From Castanea sativa (lineage: Eukaryota > Streptophyta > Magnoliopsida > Fagales > Fagaceae), in contig NC_134015.1 of the NCBI RefSeq assembly GCF_040712315.1, positions 3,136,445-3,200,444 on the forward strand: a stretch of 64,000 nt of DNA, read 5' to 3'. Below are positions 1-10,499 of the stretch, in pieces. Numbering within the stretch: position 1 is the stretch's first letter; the number at the start of each line of letters is the position of its first letter. Both the position numbers and the translations under genes were made by a program. The notes beneath the pieces were generated by a model, which was given only the letters and a program-made list of their open reading frames with translations, was not told the DNA's origin and ran no database searches.

Positions 1-880
1 TTTTTGTCATGATTGACAAATGGTACAAGAAGTTAGAAAGCTTCACTCAAGAAACATAAAGATGATAAAAAATGATCAAAGGGGTACAAAGAATCCATAT
101 AAATGCATGAATGTAATGAAACAAGATGCTATGGATGAAAAGATAAAAAAAAAAAAAAAAAAAAAAACATGCAAAACAAGTGCAAAAACAATGCATGCAG
201 AGGATCTGGATCGATCGAGAGGTATCAAGGAGCTATCGAGCAGACCTCGATGGATCGAACAGCTATCGAGAAGTTATCGAGGAGACAGAAGATTTCTTGA
301 TCGATCCACCTAGCTATCGAGACATGTCGAGATTGCGATAAGATGCAACAAAAAAACTCGACAGACAAGCCAGGTGTTGAGAGGTGTCGAGAAGGTGTCG
401 AGATGGCTTAAAATCAGTTTTTCAAGAAGGGAAAAACACAGATATGAATGCAATCAAACATAAAACTCAACTAAAGATCCAACCAACATTTTAACCTCTC
501 AAAACAACTCTCAATCAACAAAGAGTTAAGCATTGAGCTCCCAAAAACACACACACACACACATTAAACAAGTCTAACCAATTTTATATTTCAAAAACAA
601 GCTAAGACAGTTTAGTGAGCATACATCTACGCATGTAAACCTTGTGATAGCCAAATCACATTGTACCTGCACATGTATCAAGAGTAGCAAAGAATATTGC
701 ATGTTATGTGTGAAAAACATTGTAAGATTGCATAAGTGTCTCAAAGTTATGACGATTTGAGATATGAGAAAACCACTTTAACTCACATACAATCATAACT
801 GATTGATGGGGACTGTCACTTTTGAGGTACATTCTATAACTCTCACATCTTCTAGAAAACATGCTTGCAATCATATTTAG
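1..880 (-). other. Non-coding internal part of copia-like element
   Basis: No convincing gene is seen. Positions 205-420 are packed with a TCGAG motif (variants of tgtcgag and tatcgag), and the same motif recurs inside the LTR at 5640-5760. A poly-A run lies at 146-166 and a CA run at 548-562. The stretch continues across the inserted element at 881-2397 into the gag-bearing part, so I read it as the 3' internal region of the minus-strand copia-like element. No reverse transcriptase or integrase motif is visible. The 97-codon open frame at 20-313 is low complexity and probably not a gene. Confidence 0.4.
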
Positions 881-1571
881 TGCCCGTTTGTTTCAACGTT
901 TTGAGCCCAAAAAACCACTTTTTCAAAAAGCCAGCCCTTTATGTGTGTTTGGTTCAGCACAAAACGCAACTTTTTGAAAAAAGTTGCGTTTTGAGCCAAG
1001 GCATAAAATGCGCAATCCATTATGGAGCTCTGGAGGTCCATTTTGCCAAAAGCCAGTGCGCGTTCTGATGTATCCGTTGAACAATCTTGGGCAATTACCA
1101 AATTAACCTTCGATAAATCTGTCCATTCTTCTTTCTTCGTCTTCTTCAACGCCTCTCATCAAACTCACTCACGCCTTTCATCTCTTCCTCTTTTTTTTTT
1201 TTTTTAAATTTTATTTGTCTAATCTGATCAACACAAAACAACTTAAAATCAACTTAGATCCCATTGGAAAACCCATCCCAAACCCAACTCAAAATCAACC
1301 CAAAAAAAAATCAACTCAAAATCAAACCCAAAATCCACAGGAAAAAAAAAATCAACTCAAAATCCAAAATCAACTGAAAAAAAAAAAAAAATCAACTCAA
1401 AATCAAACCCAAAATCCCAAAATCCTTATGTTTCAATCATCTTCATCTTCATCATCATCATCTTCTCTGGAGTGTGAAAAAAAAAAAGAATAAAGAAGGA
1501 AAAAAGAAATAAGGAAATAAAGAAAAAAGATGAAAAAAGAGATGCAATAACTCTGTGGACGGATGAGTTCT

Positions 1572-1573
<2 letters not shown>

Positions 1574-1631
<58 letters not shown>
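1574..1631. repeat. (AT)n microsatellite
   Basis: An uninterrupted AT dinucleotide run of roughly 29 units lies inside the hAT-like element, immediately before the 136-bp tandem array. Confidence 0.95.
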
Positions 1632-1634
<3 letters not shown>

Positions 1635-1642
1635 GGAATGTT

Positions 1643-2152
1643 ATCACAATATTTTCACAATAAATTTTAAGTGGTAAGTTATTATTAACTAATATTAGTG
1701 AGAAAAAAATAATTTTTATAGAAAGAGAAAAAAAAACTTTAATAGTACAATCAAATTAAAATCAGTATCAATTTTTATTACAATATTTTCATAATAAATC
1801 TTAAGTGGTAAGTTATTATTAGCTAATATTGGTGAGAAAAAAATAATTTTTATAGAAAGAGAAAAAAAATAATTTTAATAGTATGGTCAAATTAAAATTG
1901 GTATCAATTTTTATCACAATATTTTCATAATAAATCTTAAGTAGTAAGTTATTATTAGCTAATATTGGTAAGAAAAAAAATAATTTTTATAGAAAGAGAA
2001 AAAAATAATTTTAATAGTACGGTCAAATTAAAATTAGTATCAATTTTTATCACAATATTTTCATAATAAATCTTAAGTGGTAGGTTATTATTAGCTAATA
2101 TTGATGAAAAAAAAATAATTTTTAGAAAGAGAAAAATTGATTTAAGTATATG
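1643..2152. repeat. Tandem array, about 4 copies of a 136-bp unit
   Basis: The start motif AT(C/T)ACAATATTTTCA recurs at 1643, 1777, 1913 and 2049, giving spacings of 134, 136 and 136 bases. Each unit contains GGTAAGTTATTATTA and a GAAAAAAAATAATTTTTA stretch. Differences between units are mostly single bases. The unit resembles the end of the MITE family at 9968-10124 and 28230-28384 (ATTTTCACAATAAATCTTA), so the array may have grown from one MITE terminus. Confidence 0.9.
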
Positions 2153-2397
2153 AAGTAGTTGATTTAAGTATGAAATAAACTCCCTTATATATACATTGTC
2201 CTTTTTGATAATTTATCTCTCAAACTGCAACTTTTATAAGTACTAGTCAAACACTCAGTTTTTTCAAAAAGCACTTTTTAACAGCTTTTACCAAACACTC
2301 AGTTTTTTGAAAAAACCCTTTTTCATTATGCACTTTTTGAAAACTCCACTTTTTCATTATGCACTTTTTCAAAAAGTCCAACCAAACTCACCCTTAA

Positions 2398-3094
2398 AGC
2401 ATTTTAGATCTTTTTGCTTTTATGTTCTTTCCATATTTTCTTTTTATTAAGCAAACCATGCATGGGTATACAAGAGATAGAAAAGAAATACCAAATTATG
2501 TTAAACTTTTTTACATTGCACTTTTGCTTTGTTGAAGCATATAGATGTCATTGACATTGCACTTTTGCTATGCCGAAGTATACAAATGTCATATCATGAT
2601 TGGCAGATAACAGTGGTGAGATGATTATTTATGTCTTTCTCTTAAGATTTTCTAGTCCTACCCATCAAAAAGAGTGATACGAGCGTTAAGTACAAGAGAT
2701 CACTTAACCTTACTCATCACAAACAAAGAGCCACAAAGCTCACTTGTTTAGTTGTGTATAGAGATGCTCATCTAAGTTACAAGAGATACAAAATTTAGAA
2801 AACTCTGTTACAAAGGCTATTTTAAGGTTCATAAGAACCAGTGTACACAAACACACTGTTTTTGTATTTTTCAATTTTTCATTTTTTTTATTTTGAAAAC
2901 AACACAAAATAAAAACTAAACAACCAAACAAAAACAGACAGACAACATGAAAACATGAAAGAAAGATGCAAATGCATGAAGGCATAATAGAAAGATGCAA
3001 ATGCATGAAAGCATGATTCCAAAAGCAGAAAAGAAATCAGGCAAAGAAAATCCTACTTTAAATAGAAAGAATTAAAGCAGAGGACAAACAAAAA
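2398..3094 (-). other. Spacer of copia-like element, no gene seen
   Basis: This AT-rich stretch lies downstream of the gag remnant on the minus strand. It contains a short direct repeat around 2940-3010 (GAAAGATGCAAATGCATGAA twice, 40-50 bases apart) and a duplicated phrase at 2515-2590 (ttgacattgcacttttgct). I see no protease, integrase or RT motif where the pol region of a complete copia element would be expected. Confidence 0.45.
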
Positions 3095-4860
3095 AGACAA
3101 TTAAGTCTTAGGCTCCTTTCTTACCCACATAGCATGAATCTTTGGCCGTGAAGATGAAAAGACACGTATCCTAGTATGTCTACTAAAGGACATAGAAGAA
3201 TTAAGATTCTCCTAAAATTGAGTTAAAAAACTCAAAATTTTTAATAACTCTCCAAACAAAGGTATAGATCCTTGAGAGGAAACCTGTGACCTTTTGGATA
3301 TTTGCTTTTAAGGATACAACTTAAAGCAATTAGGATGAATGTGTCTAGAAACACCACAATGGTAACAAACATGAGGTCTAGCAAAGAACTTAGAATTAGC
3401 CAAAAGAGTTTTGAACTTCATACCTTTATTACCTTTTTCAGATTGAGGCACAATGACAGTCCTTGATCCAGAAGCCGTAGAAGAGGAGAGGCCGGAGGAG
3501 CCAACATATCCTAAGCCAGTCTTTTCAGAACTAGGCTTTTGAGCACTCAAGACCTCCTCAAGCTTTGCACTAGACATTCTCTCTATTTGAGTTTTAGCTT
3601 GACTAAGCTCAACCTCGAGATTCTTGATCTTCTCTTATAATGAGGTGTTCTCCACAATGAGAGTCTCAATAAACCTTTTAGTCTCATCCAGTTTGACTAA
3701 CATATCAGCCTTTTCAGTTTTTACCTCATTAAGCTCTTTTCTACAAAGATGAGAAATCTTTTCAGATTTTATAAATTCAGTGCATAGCTTATCATAGGCT
3801 TCTTGAAGGGTCATCTTCTTAGACACTTCATCATCAGAAGAATCATCACTGTCACTAGCACTCTCCACAATCACCTTATCGGTTGAGGCAGCAAAGACCA
3901 TAACGTGACTACATTCATCCACATACTCATTAGAAGAGTCATTATCAGTGTCACTCCAAGTAGCAACTAACCCTTTATCTTCTAACTTATTGGTCTTTTC
4001 CTTCATAAGGTAGTTTGGGCACTCTATTCTCATATGACCAAAACCCTTGCACTCATGGCATTGGATGAGGGGCTTCTCATTCTTACCATTCCTAGAGGAT
4101 TTAGATTTCCTAGGAGGTTTGTCTTTATCCTTTTTCCTAGACTGAAGAAGCTTGATAATCTCATCAGTTATGAAGGTTAGATCCTCATCCTCATCCTCAT
4201 CTTCATCTTCATCTTCAGAGTCTTCAATCTCTTCCTCTATACCCTTATGAGCCAAGTTTTTACTCTTTCCACCTTTTCTCATAGGTTTGAAGGTTCCCTA
4301 CAAACTCAATCAAATGAATTTGATCAATATCCTTTGCTTCTTCAATGACAGTGATTTTGGCATGGAATCTTTTAGGTAAGGACCTAAGGATTTTCCTAAC
4401 AATTTTAAATTCTGCTATAGACTCTTCAAGGTTGAAGACAGAATTTACAATATCCTTGAGTTTGATATAAAACTTATCAAATCTCCTCCATCCTTATTTC
4501 TTCAAAACTACTAGTGAGTCTTTGAAGCTTCACAGTCTTTACAGCCATGGTACCTTCATAGGTGGTCTCAAGAATGATCTATGCTTCCTTCGCAACTTCT
4601 GTGGATGATATTTTCTTGAATTCCTCATTGATCACTCCACAAAACAAATCATTCAAGGCCATACTATTGAAATTTGCCGCTATGATTGTTGCATCATCCC
4701 AATCCACCGGCGATTCCTTTGGCTTAATCCAGCCAACTTCAACATCTTGTCATACCTGTTCACCTAGAGCCTGCAAAAACACTTTCATATGAACTTTTCA
4801 GTACGCATAGTTAGTGCCATCAAATAAAGGAGGAATCAAAAGAGATTGTCCACGATCCAT
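3095..4860 (-). pseudogene. Ty1-copia gag polyprotein, broken
   Basis: The minus strand opens at the ATG complementary to 4858-4860 with MDRGQSLLIPPLFDGTNYAY, the usual start of plant copia Gag (UBN2/DUF4219 type). A TGA then sits where the family has Trp, and several frame changes follow. A long open segment (4282 to 3635) holds an acidic ED repeat, a CCHC zinc knuckle (C-x2-C-x4-H-x4-C, CHECKGFGHMRIEC, about residue 75) and a Lys/Glu-rich coiled-coil-like tail. A second open segment (3577 to 3308) ends with CYHCGVSRHIHPNC, a second knuckle. Gag would form the retrotransposon capsid and bind RNA. The stops and frameshifts mean it is no longer intact. Confidence 0.8.
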
Positions 4861-4914
4861 GACAACGGGGGTCAAGAATCACACTCAGGAAATTAATCCA
4901 ATCAGAGTGTACCC

Positions 4915-4926
4915 GCTTTGATACCA
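4915..4926 (-). promoter_or_regulatory. Retrotransposon primer-binding site
   Basis: On the minus strand this reads TGGTATCAAAGC. It resembles the initiator-tRNA-Met primer site (TGGTATCAGAGC) of plant copia elements, with one difference. It lies two bases inside the LTR end and 55 bases before the gag ATG, which fixes the element's orientation. Confidence 0.8.
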
Positions 4927-4928
4927 CT

Positions 4929-5926
4929 TGTTGGGAAACTTAGACTCCAGTTGATAGAATTAACAAGTTTTAAACCCAAGTTGTTAATTAGATTTATTAT
5001 GCATAAAACTTGTTAAAACAAACAAACATCAATATCATGTCAAAACTAAGTGTAGTGGAAAAATAAATAAGACAAGATATAATGACCTAGGAAAACCAGT
5101 TTCACAGTAAAAAATCTGGGGGGAAACCTTCCCGAAAAGCAATTCACTATAGTAAAGAGAAGTTTCAGATCTAGTACAAAACCTTTGTCCCTAGACTCTA
5201 CAATCCCTGTAGATGAACTTACAACAGAAACCTTCTACCGCTTCAGAACCTCTGAACTCTTCAATATATGAACGACACTCTTTGATGCACGGATCTCAGT
5301 ACGTGACTAACCAATTGCGCGGATCCTAGTACGCGACTTCAATCACCAACTAGAAAAGATTGTTGGCTGCAAAATTCTTCAATTCATCCACACGATGAAG
5401 ATCAAGAAGATGCTTGGTTACAAAACCCTACGGTGCAAAGACACAGCAACTTCTTCACAAGAGAGATGAACTAAGGCAAGAACTTTGTCTCAAGTCACAA
5501 TTTGCATGAATAAGGATTTCTCAATACTTGTGCAACTTGCATCCCTTTGAGGGCCCTTAAAATAATCATTTTATATGTCTAGAGTTAGGAGAAAAGAATG
5601 CCCAAAGACACATCCACGGATTGGAATCAAAACAGAACTCAGAATCTGTTTTTCTTAAACCTCGACAGATAGAAGTATCGAGATGCTGTCGAGCAGCTGT
5701 CGAGCCACGGGGCTGGAACAACTCTTTGAACCTCGACACATGCTAGCTGTCGAGCTTTAATGAACTTGCACTTTTCAGCTTGTTTCTTGGACAGACTTGA
5801 TAACTTTAACACTTGATCTTAAAACATAGTTTCTTGAAGTATAAAACTCATCCTAATTTTACCCAATTACAAGTAAAGTTTGTTTTATCAAAAGATTAGC
5901 CAACTACATAAAATATGTCCTTCACA
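4929..5926 (-). mobile_element. 5' LTR of the copia-like element
   Basis: In plus orientation the block runs from TGTTGGG to TTCACA, so on the minus strand it starts TGTGAAGG and ends CCCAACA, the expected TG...CA termini. It is about 998 bases long and directly abuts the primer-binding site. It holds TGTCGAG repeats at 5640-5760. The partner 3' LTR should lie left of base 1, so pair identity cannot be judged here. The outer border at 5926 is inferred from the TG/CA rule. Confidence 0.7.
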
Positions 5927-6606
5927 ATAAGCATTTTTCCCCTTTTCTCTCGAGCTGGCCTGCTCCCAGCCGAATTTTTTGGAGATACTTGTCACATCCT
6001 CCCTTGGTTCTCTTCCCTTTTTGTCATGAAACATGACTTTTGAGGGTTGTTTGTATTGTTCAGATTGTCCAATATGTATTTAATGTAGAAGAGGTTAGAT
6101 AGAGAACCTCTCATTAATGCGAAGATTGATCTCCCATGGTATTTTCTTTTATTTATCGAGGGGTCACTCATGCTTATGATCTCAAAAAAGCATCTCGAGG
6201 TTGGCAGCATGCTCGAAACTCCGTGGGAATAGTCCTAGGAGGTTTCCCGTTACTATTCATTGAAATGGGCCAAGCCCATTTCGTCAAGTATGATCTTTGG
6301 AGCATTTGGGCTTCGGCCCTAAATCAAGTTCCCCCCCCCCCCCCCCCCCCACCCCACATTTAATTTAGCGTTTTGTAGAGCTATTATTTCATTGGATGTA
6401 TTGGGATCCAAATAGACCTCCTTTGCTCTTTGATTTTATTGAGAATTTTTTTTTTTTTTTTTTGAGAAGAAGTTTTATTGAGAACTTGGCTATCGGGCTA
6501 TGTAATTCGTCTAAAAACAATTGGTTGCATACGTCAACCAGCCAACTCCATATATTATTTCTCTGGATTTTTATAAAAAAAAAAAATCATTATAACCTCT
6601 ATCTAT

Positions 6607-6655
<49 letters not shown>

Positions 6656-7089
6656 GACATGCCCGCATTTTTCTTTTCCTTTCAACCTCGAAAAACCTTA
6701 CAAGCATAACATTTGGTAGATTATGACTCTTTATTACTTCATAAATTTTCGTTTTTTTTCTTCAATAATTTGATAGTTACATTGGGAGGTGGAATTCTTG
6801 TATGCTTTGAAAATATGAGAATGTGCCAACAATTGAGTTTTAAAAAAAATAAATAAGAAGGCAGATGGTTAACCTAATTTTATATTCTTAATTTTTCACT
6901 TTACAATGTGACTTCTTTTTATTATAATACAATGAATTTACTATTTAATTTTTATGAAATACACTGAATTTATTTAATGTTTATAAATTTTAAACACATT
7001 ATGAAAACATATTGAAATGAACTGTCAAATTTTTAGAATATAGTAAAAAAATTTCATTGAAGATTATATTAGAGTTAAAATCAATTATA
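5927..7089. other. Intergenic, repeat-derived, no gene
   Basis: Positions 5930-6330 look like a degraded LTR or retrotransposon fragment (CT-rich start, then a GGGCTTCGGCCC-type stretch), but I cannot assign it. A pure C run of 20 bases lies at 6331-6350, a poly-T run at 6447-6464 and an AT run at 6611-6651. The remainder is plain AT-rich sequence. Confidence 0.5.
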
Positions 7090-7720
7090 TTTGAGTAATA
7101 ATAAATTTTGCTGATAAAATTTAGAATGGATTGTAGGGTTTAAAACTTTAAATGGGTTGGAAATACTTTTAATTAAGCTTAAAGTAGTTTTGATTGACCA
7201 AGAAGTGGTTTAAATTATATATTTTTAAAAATGACATAAGATTAGAGCACTTTAAAATAAATAAATAAAATAATCAAACCATGGCCAAATCAGAAGCCAT
7301 AATATGCTCTACTAGAGCAAGTAAAGAAGTAGTCCATGTTTTTATCCCCTTTATAAATCTTTAGCTAATTAGGCCATGTGTCGTGCTATTTTCTTTTCTT
7401 TTAATGTGCACCAAGTTGTATCTGTCTAGCACCTTAACATCAACTTGTGCATCTTCTATTTAGGGCTGTAAACAAGCTAAGCGAAACCCAACATTTAAAG
7501 TTCAAATTTCTTAATTATTTAATTTTATTTTGGACATGAGCAAAGCTAAAGTTTATCACCAAACAAGATTATATGTTCAAGTTTGATTCATTTGTTTATT
7601 GGATAAGCTCGAGCTTATTCATGAACTATTTAATTGACTTATTATTTTCTCATATATAGTAAAATCATGACTAAAAATTGTTTAACTATTTACTAATTTA
7701 TGAATTTTTAATACGAATGG
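7090..7720. repeat. Segmental duplication, copy 1 (left block)
   Basis: This block matches 36175-36790. Shared landmarks include CTTAAAGTAGTTTT, the phrase AAATCAGAAGCCATAATA and the string CTTGTGCATCTTCTAT. Differences are substitutions and small indels. It is the leftmost alignable piece of the duplication that also carries the two F-box genes. The matching text ends at about 7715, where copy 2 has an insertion at about 36795. Confidence 0.8.
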
Positions 7721-7933
7721 ATTGTTTATATTTTTAATAAACTACAAATAATAATTTGATATCACAGGAATTTATTTACCAACTTATGCAATCCAATATC
7801 AAATCTACATAATTTTTTGGCCAAAATGCAAAACTCACCCTCTAAGTTTCACTCTTTTTCATTTCAATCCTTTAAATTTGGGTTTTGTCATTTCAATTCT
7901 CTAAGTTTTATTCATTCTCAATTAAGTCTTCTG

Positions 7934-8664
7934 TAAACAAGGCAAAACGGGTCAGAATTTTCTGACCCGACGAGAAAAATACCAGCCTGGACCCCATTTT
8001 TTTGACCCAAAGCAAAAACAGGTTGACCCGTGTTTTTAGAGGGTCAATCCAACCTGACCTGAACCTGAACCATTTTTTTTAAAAAAAATTTGGGGTAAAA
8101 CAAATAAAATAAAATTAAGACAATATTGGTTTAATTGTTTGTTATGAACTTTAAGGAAATAATTGAGACATTTACATAACTGCATGCAAATTAATTGAAA
8201 GATGAATGGTTAAGCATTCTGTAATGAGTAAAGATTTTTAGATATCAAATAACAAAGTACATGCCAAGATAATCTGGTTACAGTAAAATTAAAAACATAG
8301 ATTTAAAATTGTAGACATATATGAAAAATATTCACAAGTGTGCAAATAGTAAAGCTAAAGTATCAAATTAACATAAATTATGAATGCTTAGACCCATTTT
8401 GTAACAATTTATGTCCAAAATAATCGGTTTTTTAAAATAAATTATGATATTTCCTAGAGTGTGTATTGCTTAACAATAATATGATATTCATAAAAGAGAC
8501 CATGTATAAATAAGTAAACAATCAACTTTAATGTATATCTCAAATTGAAATAGAGTGCCAACCACAATTGATAATAGATTATAAAATTAATTTTCAAGAT
8601 TGTAAATTTCTTATATGTTTTTATTCTTTGTCAAATGAGTTATCCAATAAGTCATTTGTAATTT

Positions 8665-8724
<60 letters not shown>

Positions 8725-8760
8725 TTAGGAGATTTAGAGGAGGGGGGAGGGACGAATCGA

Positions 8761-8821
<61 letters not shown>

Positions 8822-9211
8822 TTTTTGGGAGGTTGATATTGTGTAGAAATAAAACTTGTATATTAATTTTACTTATCTTTGTGTTATTTTGTTTTAGATA
8901 GCAATGTTAGGATTTGTATAAATTTAAAATTATTGAATAAGTATTAATAAGTTTAATTAGGTTCATTCTTGATATAAGTGGTGAATTCCAAGTAATGCAT
9001 TTTATAGCAAGTAATTTGTTGCATAACTTTCTAAATGACACATACATGTGGTTTTCTTTATAATAATAATTAAAAAAAATTATGTGAAAAATACGGGTAA
9101 ACCCGTCCTGACCCACAACCCGATTAACCCATACCTGTTTTAAACCCACTTAAAATGACCCGTTTTTACCCGCAACCCGATGGACCCAACCCACCCATTT
9201 TGCCATGTCTA
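7934..9211. mobile_element. Non-autonomous hAT element with 8-bp target duplication
   Basis: The left end is TAAACAAGGCAAAACGGGT. The reverse complement of the right end is TAGACATGGCAAAATGGGT, matching at 16 of 19 positions. The flanks are GTCTTCTG (7926-7933) and GTCTTCCG (9212-9219), an 8-bp target duplication with one mismatch, as expected for hAT. Subterminal regions are rich in GACCCG/CGGGTC motifs on both sides, plausible transposase-binding sites. Inside are AT-rich sequence and two AT microsatellites. No transposase frame was found. Confidence 0.8.
8670..8811. repeat. Two (AT)n microsatellites around a GA-rich spacer
   Basis: AT runs at 8670-8716 and 8763-8811 are separated by about 45 bases containing poly-T and a GGAGGGGGGAGGG stretch. 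Both lie within the hAT element. Confidence 0.95.
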
Positions 9212-9965
9212 GTCTTCCGTTAGTGTTCCGTTATTTGCTATTGTCCACTTACGAAAACAACATCATTTTGGATTTTTTAATTATTATTTCTTAATTTCAA
9301 AAAAACTAAAAAGTGCATTAATTTAAAAATATTAAATAAAAAAAAACAGAAACTAAATAACTCAAGGGAACGACGTCGGTCCCTAACCCACTGAATAACA
9401 AAAATAATCCCCACCCCACCAATATTTGAGAAATTCTATGGGTTTTGAACAGTTTTGCTTCTTTGGCACTCTGGATTCTAAAACAGACGCATACGGCCAA
9501 AACCAAATTCATCCCATTAATCACGCATGAAGAATCTCCCAACGATTTCCTTGTCCCATAAAAACCGATAAACAAACATAGATATAGAGCAACAAAGTTG
9601 ATCAAACTCGGTACAGTTGAGCAACGATTTCCTTGTCCCATAAAACCCATAAAGCAACAATTCTATTTCAAATCTTAAAAGGTTTTCCAAGGAAATTCTA
9701 AACTTCGCAAATAAGAGGTAAAGTAAAAAAAAATTAAAAAAATTGTGGACAAATGTCACTGGCAGCTCTATTGTATGCAAAAAAAATAATTATATAAATA
9801 ATTATTTTAAATTAATATGCTCTAGGACCACCTTGACTTGAAAATATTGTATATATATAGTTTAAAAATATATATTATTTACTAAATTAACCTATTTTGA
9901 CCACCTTAATAAAAATGTTGAACACTTTTACTTGAGACTCATAAGAATTTGAGTTCAATATATAT
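9212..9965. other. Intergenic, no gene
   Basis: This is AT-rich sequence. A short direct repeat (CAACGATTTCCTTGTCCCAT at 9540 and about 9621) produces two overlapping but non-gene-like open frames on the minus strand. No protein family is recognisable. Confidence 0.5.
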
Positions 9966-9967
9966 AA

Positions 9968-10124
9968 GAGTAATGTTACATGTATAACATTTTCACAATA
10001 AATCTTATATGGTAAGCTATTACTAAGTCTAATTCAGGTTTAATATTGACATGTTTTACGCACCAATAACAGGCTAACAACTTGTTACATAAGATTTATT
10101 ATGAAATTGTAGTGGTCACTTTAT
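9968..10124. mobile_element. MITE, GTTATxxTATAACATTTTC family
   Basis: The left arm has ATAACATTTTCACAATAAAT, and the right arm reverse-complements to a related CAATTTCATAATAAATCTTA stretch, giving imperfect terminal inverted repeats of about 40 bases. The same family occurs at 28230-28384 (with a clean 9-bp target duplication), and its terminal sequence resembles the unit of the 136-bp array at 1643-2152. Borders are approximate. Confidence 0.55.
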
Positions 10125-10418
10125 TATTCTCGTATTAGCATTTTTAATTTGCACTTTATCTTTTATTAGTCTATTTTTTTTCTATTTTCTTTGTTAATAC
10201 AAAAAATTGTAATATTTCATGTATTTGCTTCTTCTTTTGTTTGTGACGTTGATATATTCAAATTATCTCTTTATTAAATTTTGTTAACGACCACAAAAAA
10301 AAAAAAAAATTAATGTACTTACTATACTTTGAAGTTTTAGCTCATCAATATCTCTTACAGTTTCAAATTTATTTCAATTACTATATGAACCCATCGTGCT
10401 TAAGGCACAGGACTGCTC

Positions 10419-10490
10419 AATGAAACTCCCGAACGAGATATTGCAATGTGGAATTTGATGATTGCAGGTTATATAACTTTTGATGACAAG
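10419..10490 (+). pseudogene. PPR-repeat remnant
   Basis: The frame 10419-10472 reads NETPERDIAMWNLMIAGY, which fits the consensus of a plant pentatricopeptide repeat (xxPERDxxxWNxMIAGY). The next residues (ITFDDKESRRP) no longer match a PPR, and no neighbouring repeats were found, so this is at most a relic of a PPR gene. PPR proteins normally bind organellar RNA. The sequence has lost the tandem repeat architecture needed for that. Confidence 0.5.
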
Positions 10491-10499
10491 GAATCCCGA

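Larger units (their letters stand above)
881..2397. mobile_element. hAT-like non-autonomous element with TIRs
   Basis: The left end reads TAGTGCCCGTTTGTTT. The reverse complement of the right end reads TAAGGGTGAGTTTGGTT, so the termini are imperfect inverted repeats of the kind common in plant hAT-type MITEs. Both ends are rich in runs of CTTTTTCAAAAAG. The inside holds a CT/A-rich part, an AT microsatellite and a 136-bp tandem array. I found no clear 8-bp target duplication, so the exact borders and the superfamily are inferred. No transposase frame is present. Confidence 0.5.

Noticed and set aside
20..313. 97-codon plus-strand open frame
   Set aside because: Contains a poly-lysine run from a poly-A tract and TCGAG repeats; no domain; lies inside retroelement spacer.
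1426..1647. 73-codon minus frame with YIYIYI repeat
   Set aside because: Translation of the AT microsatellite; composition artefact. The same applies to 8568-8846 and 6396-6656.
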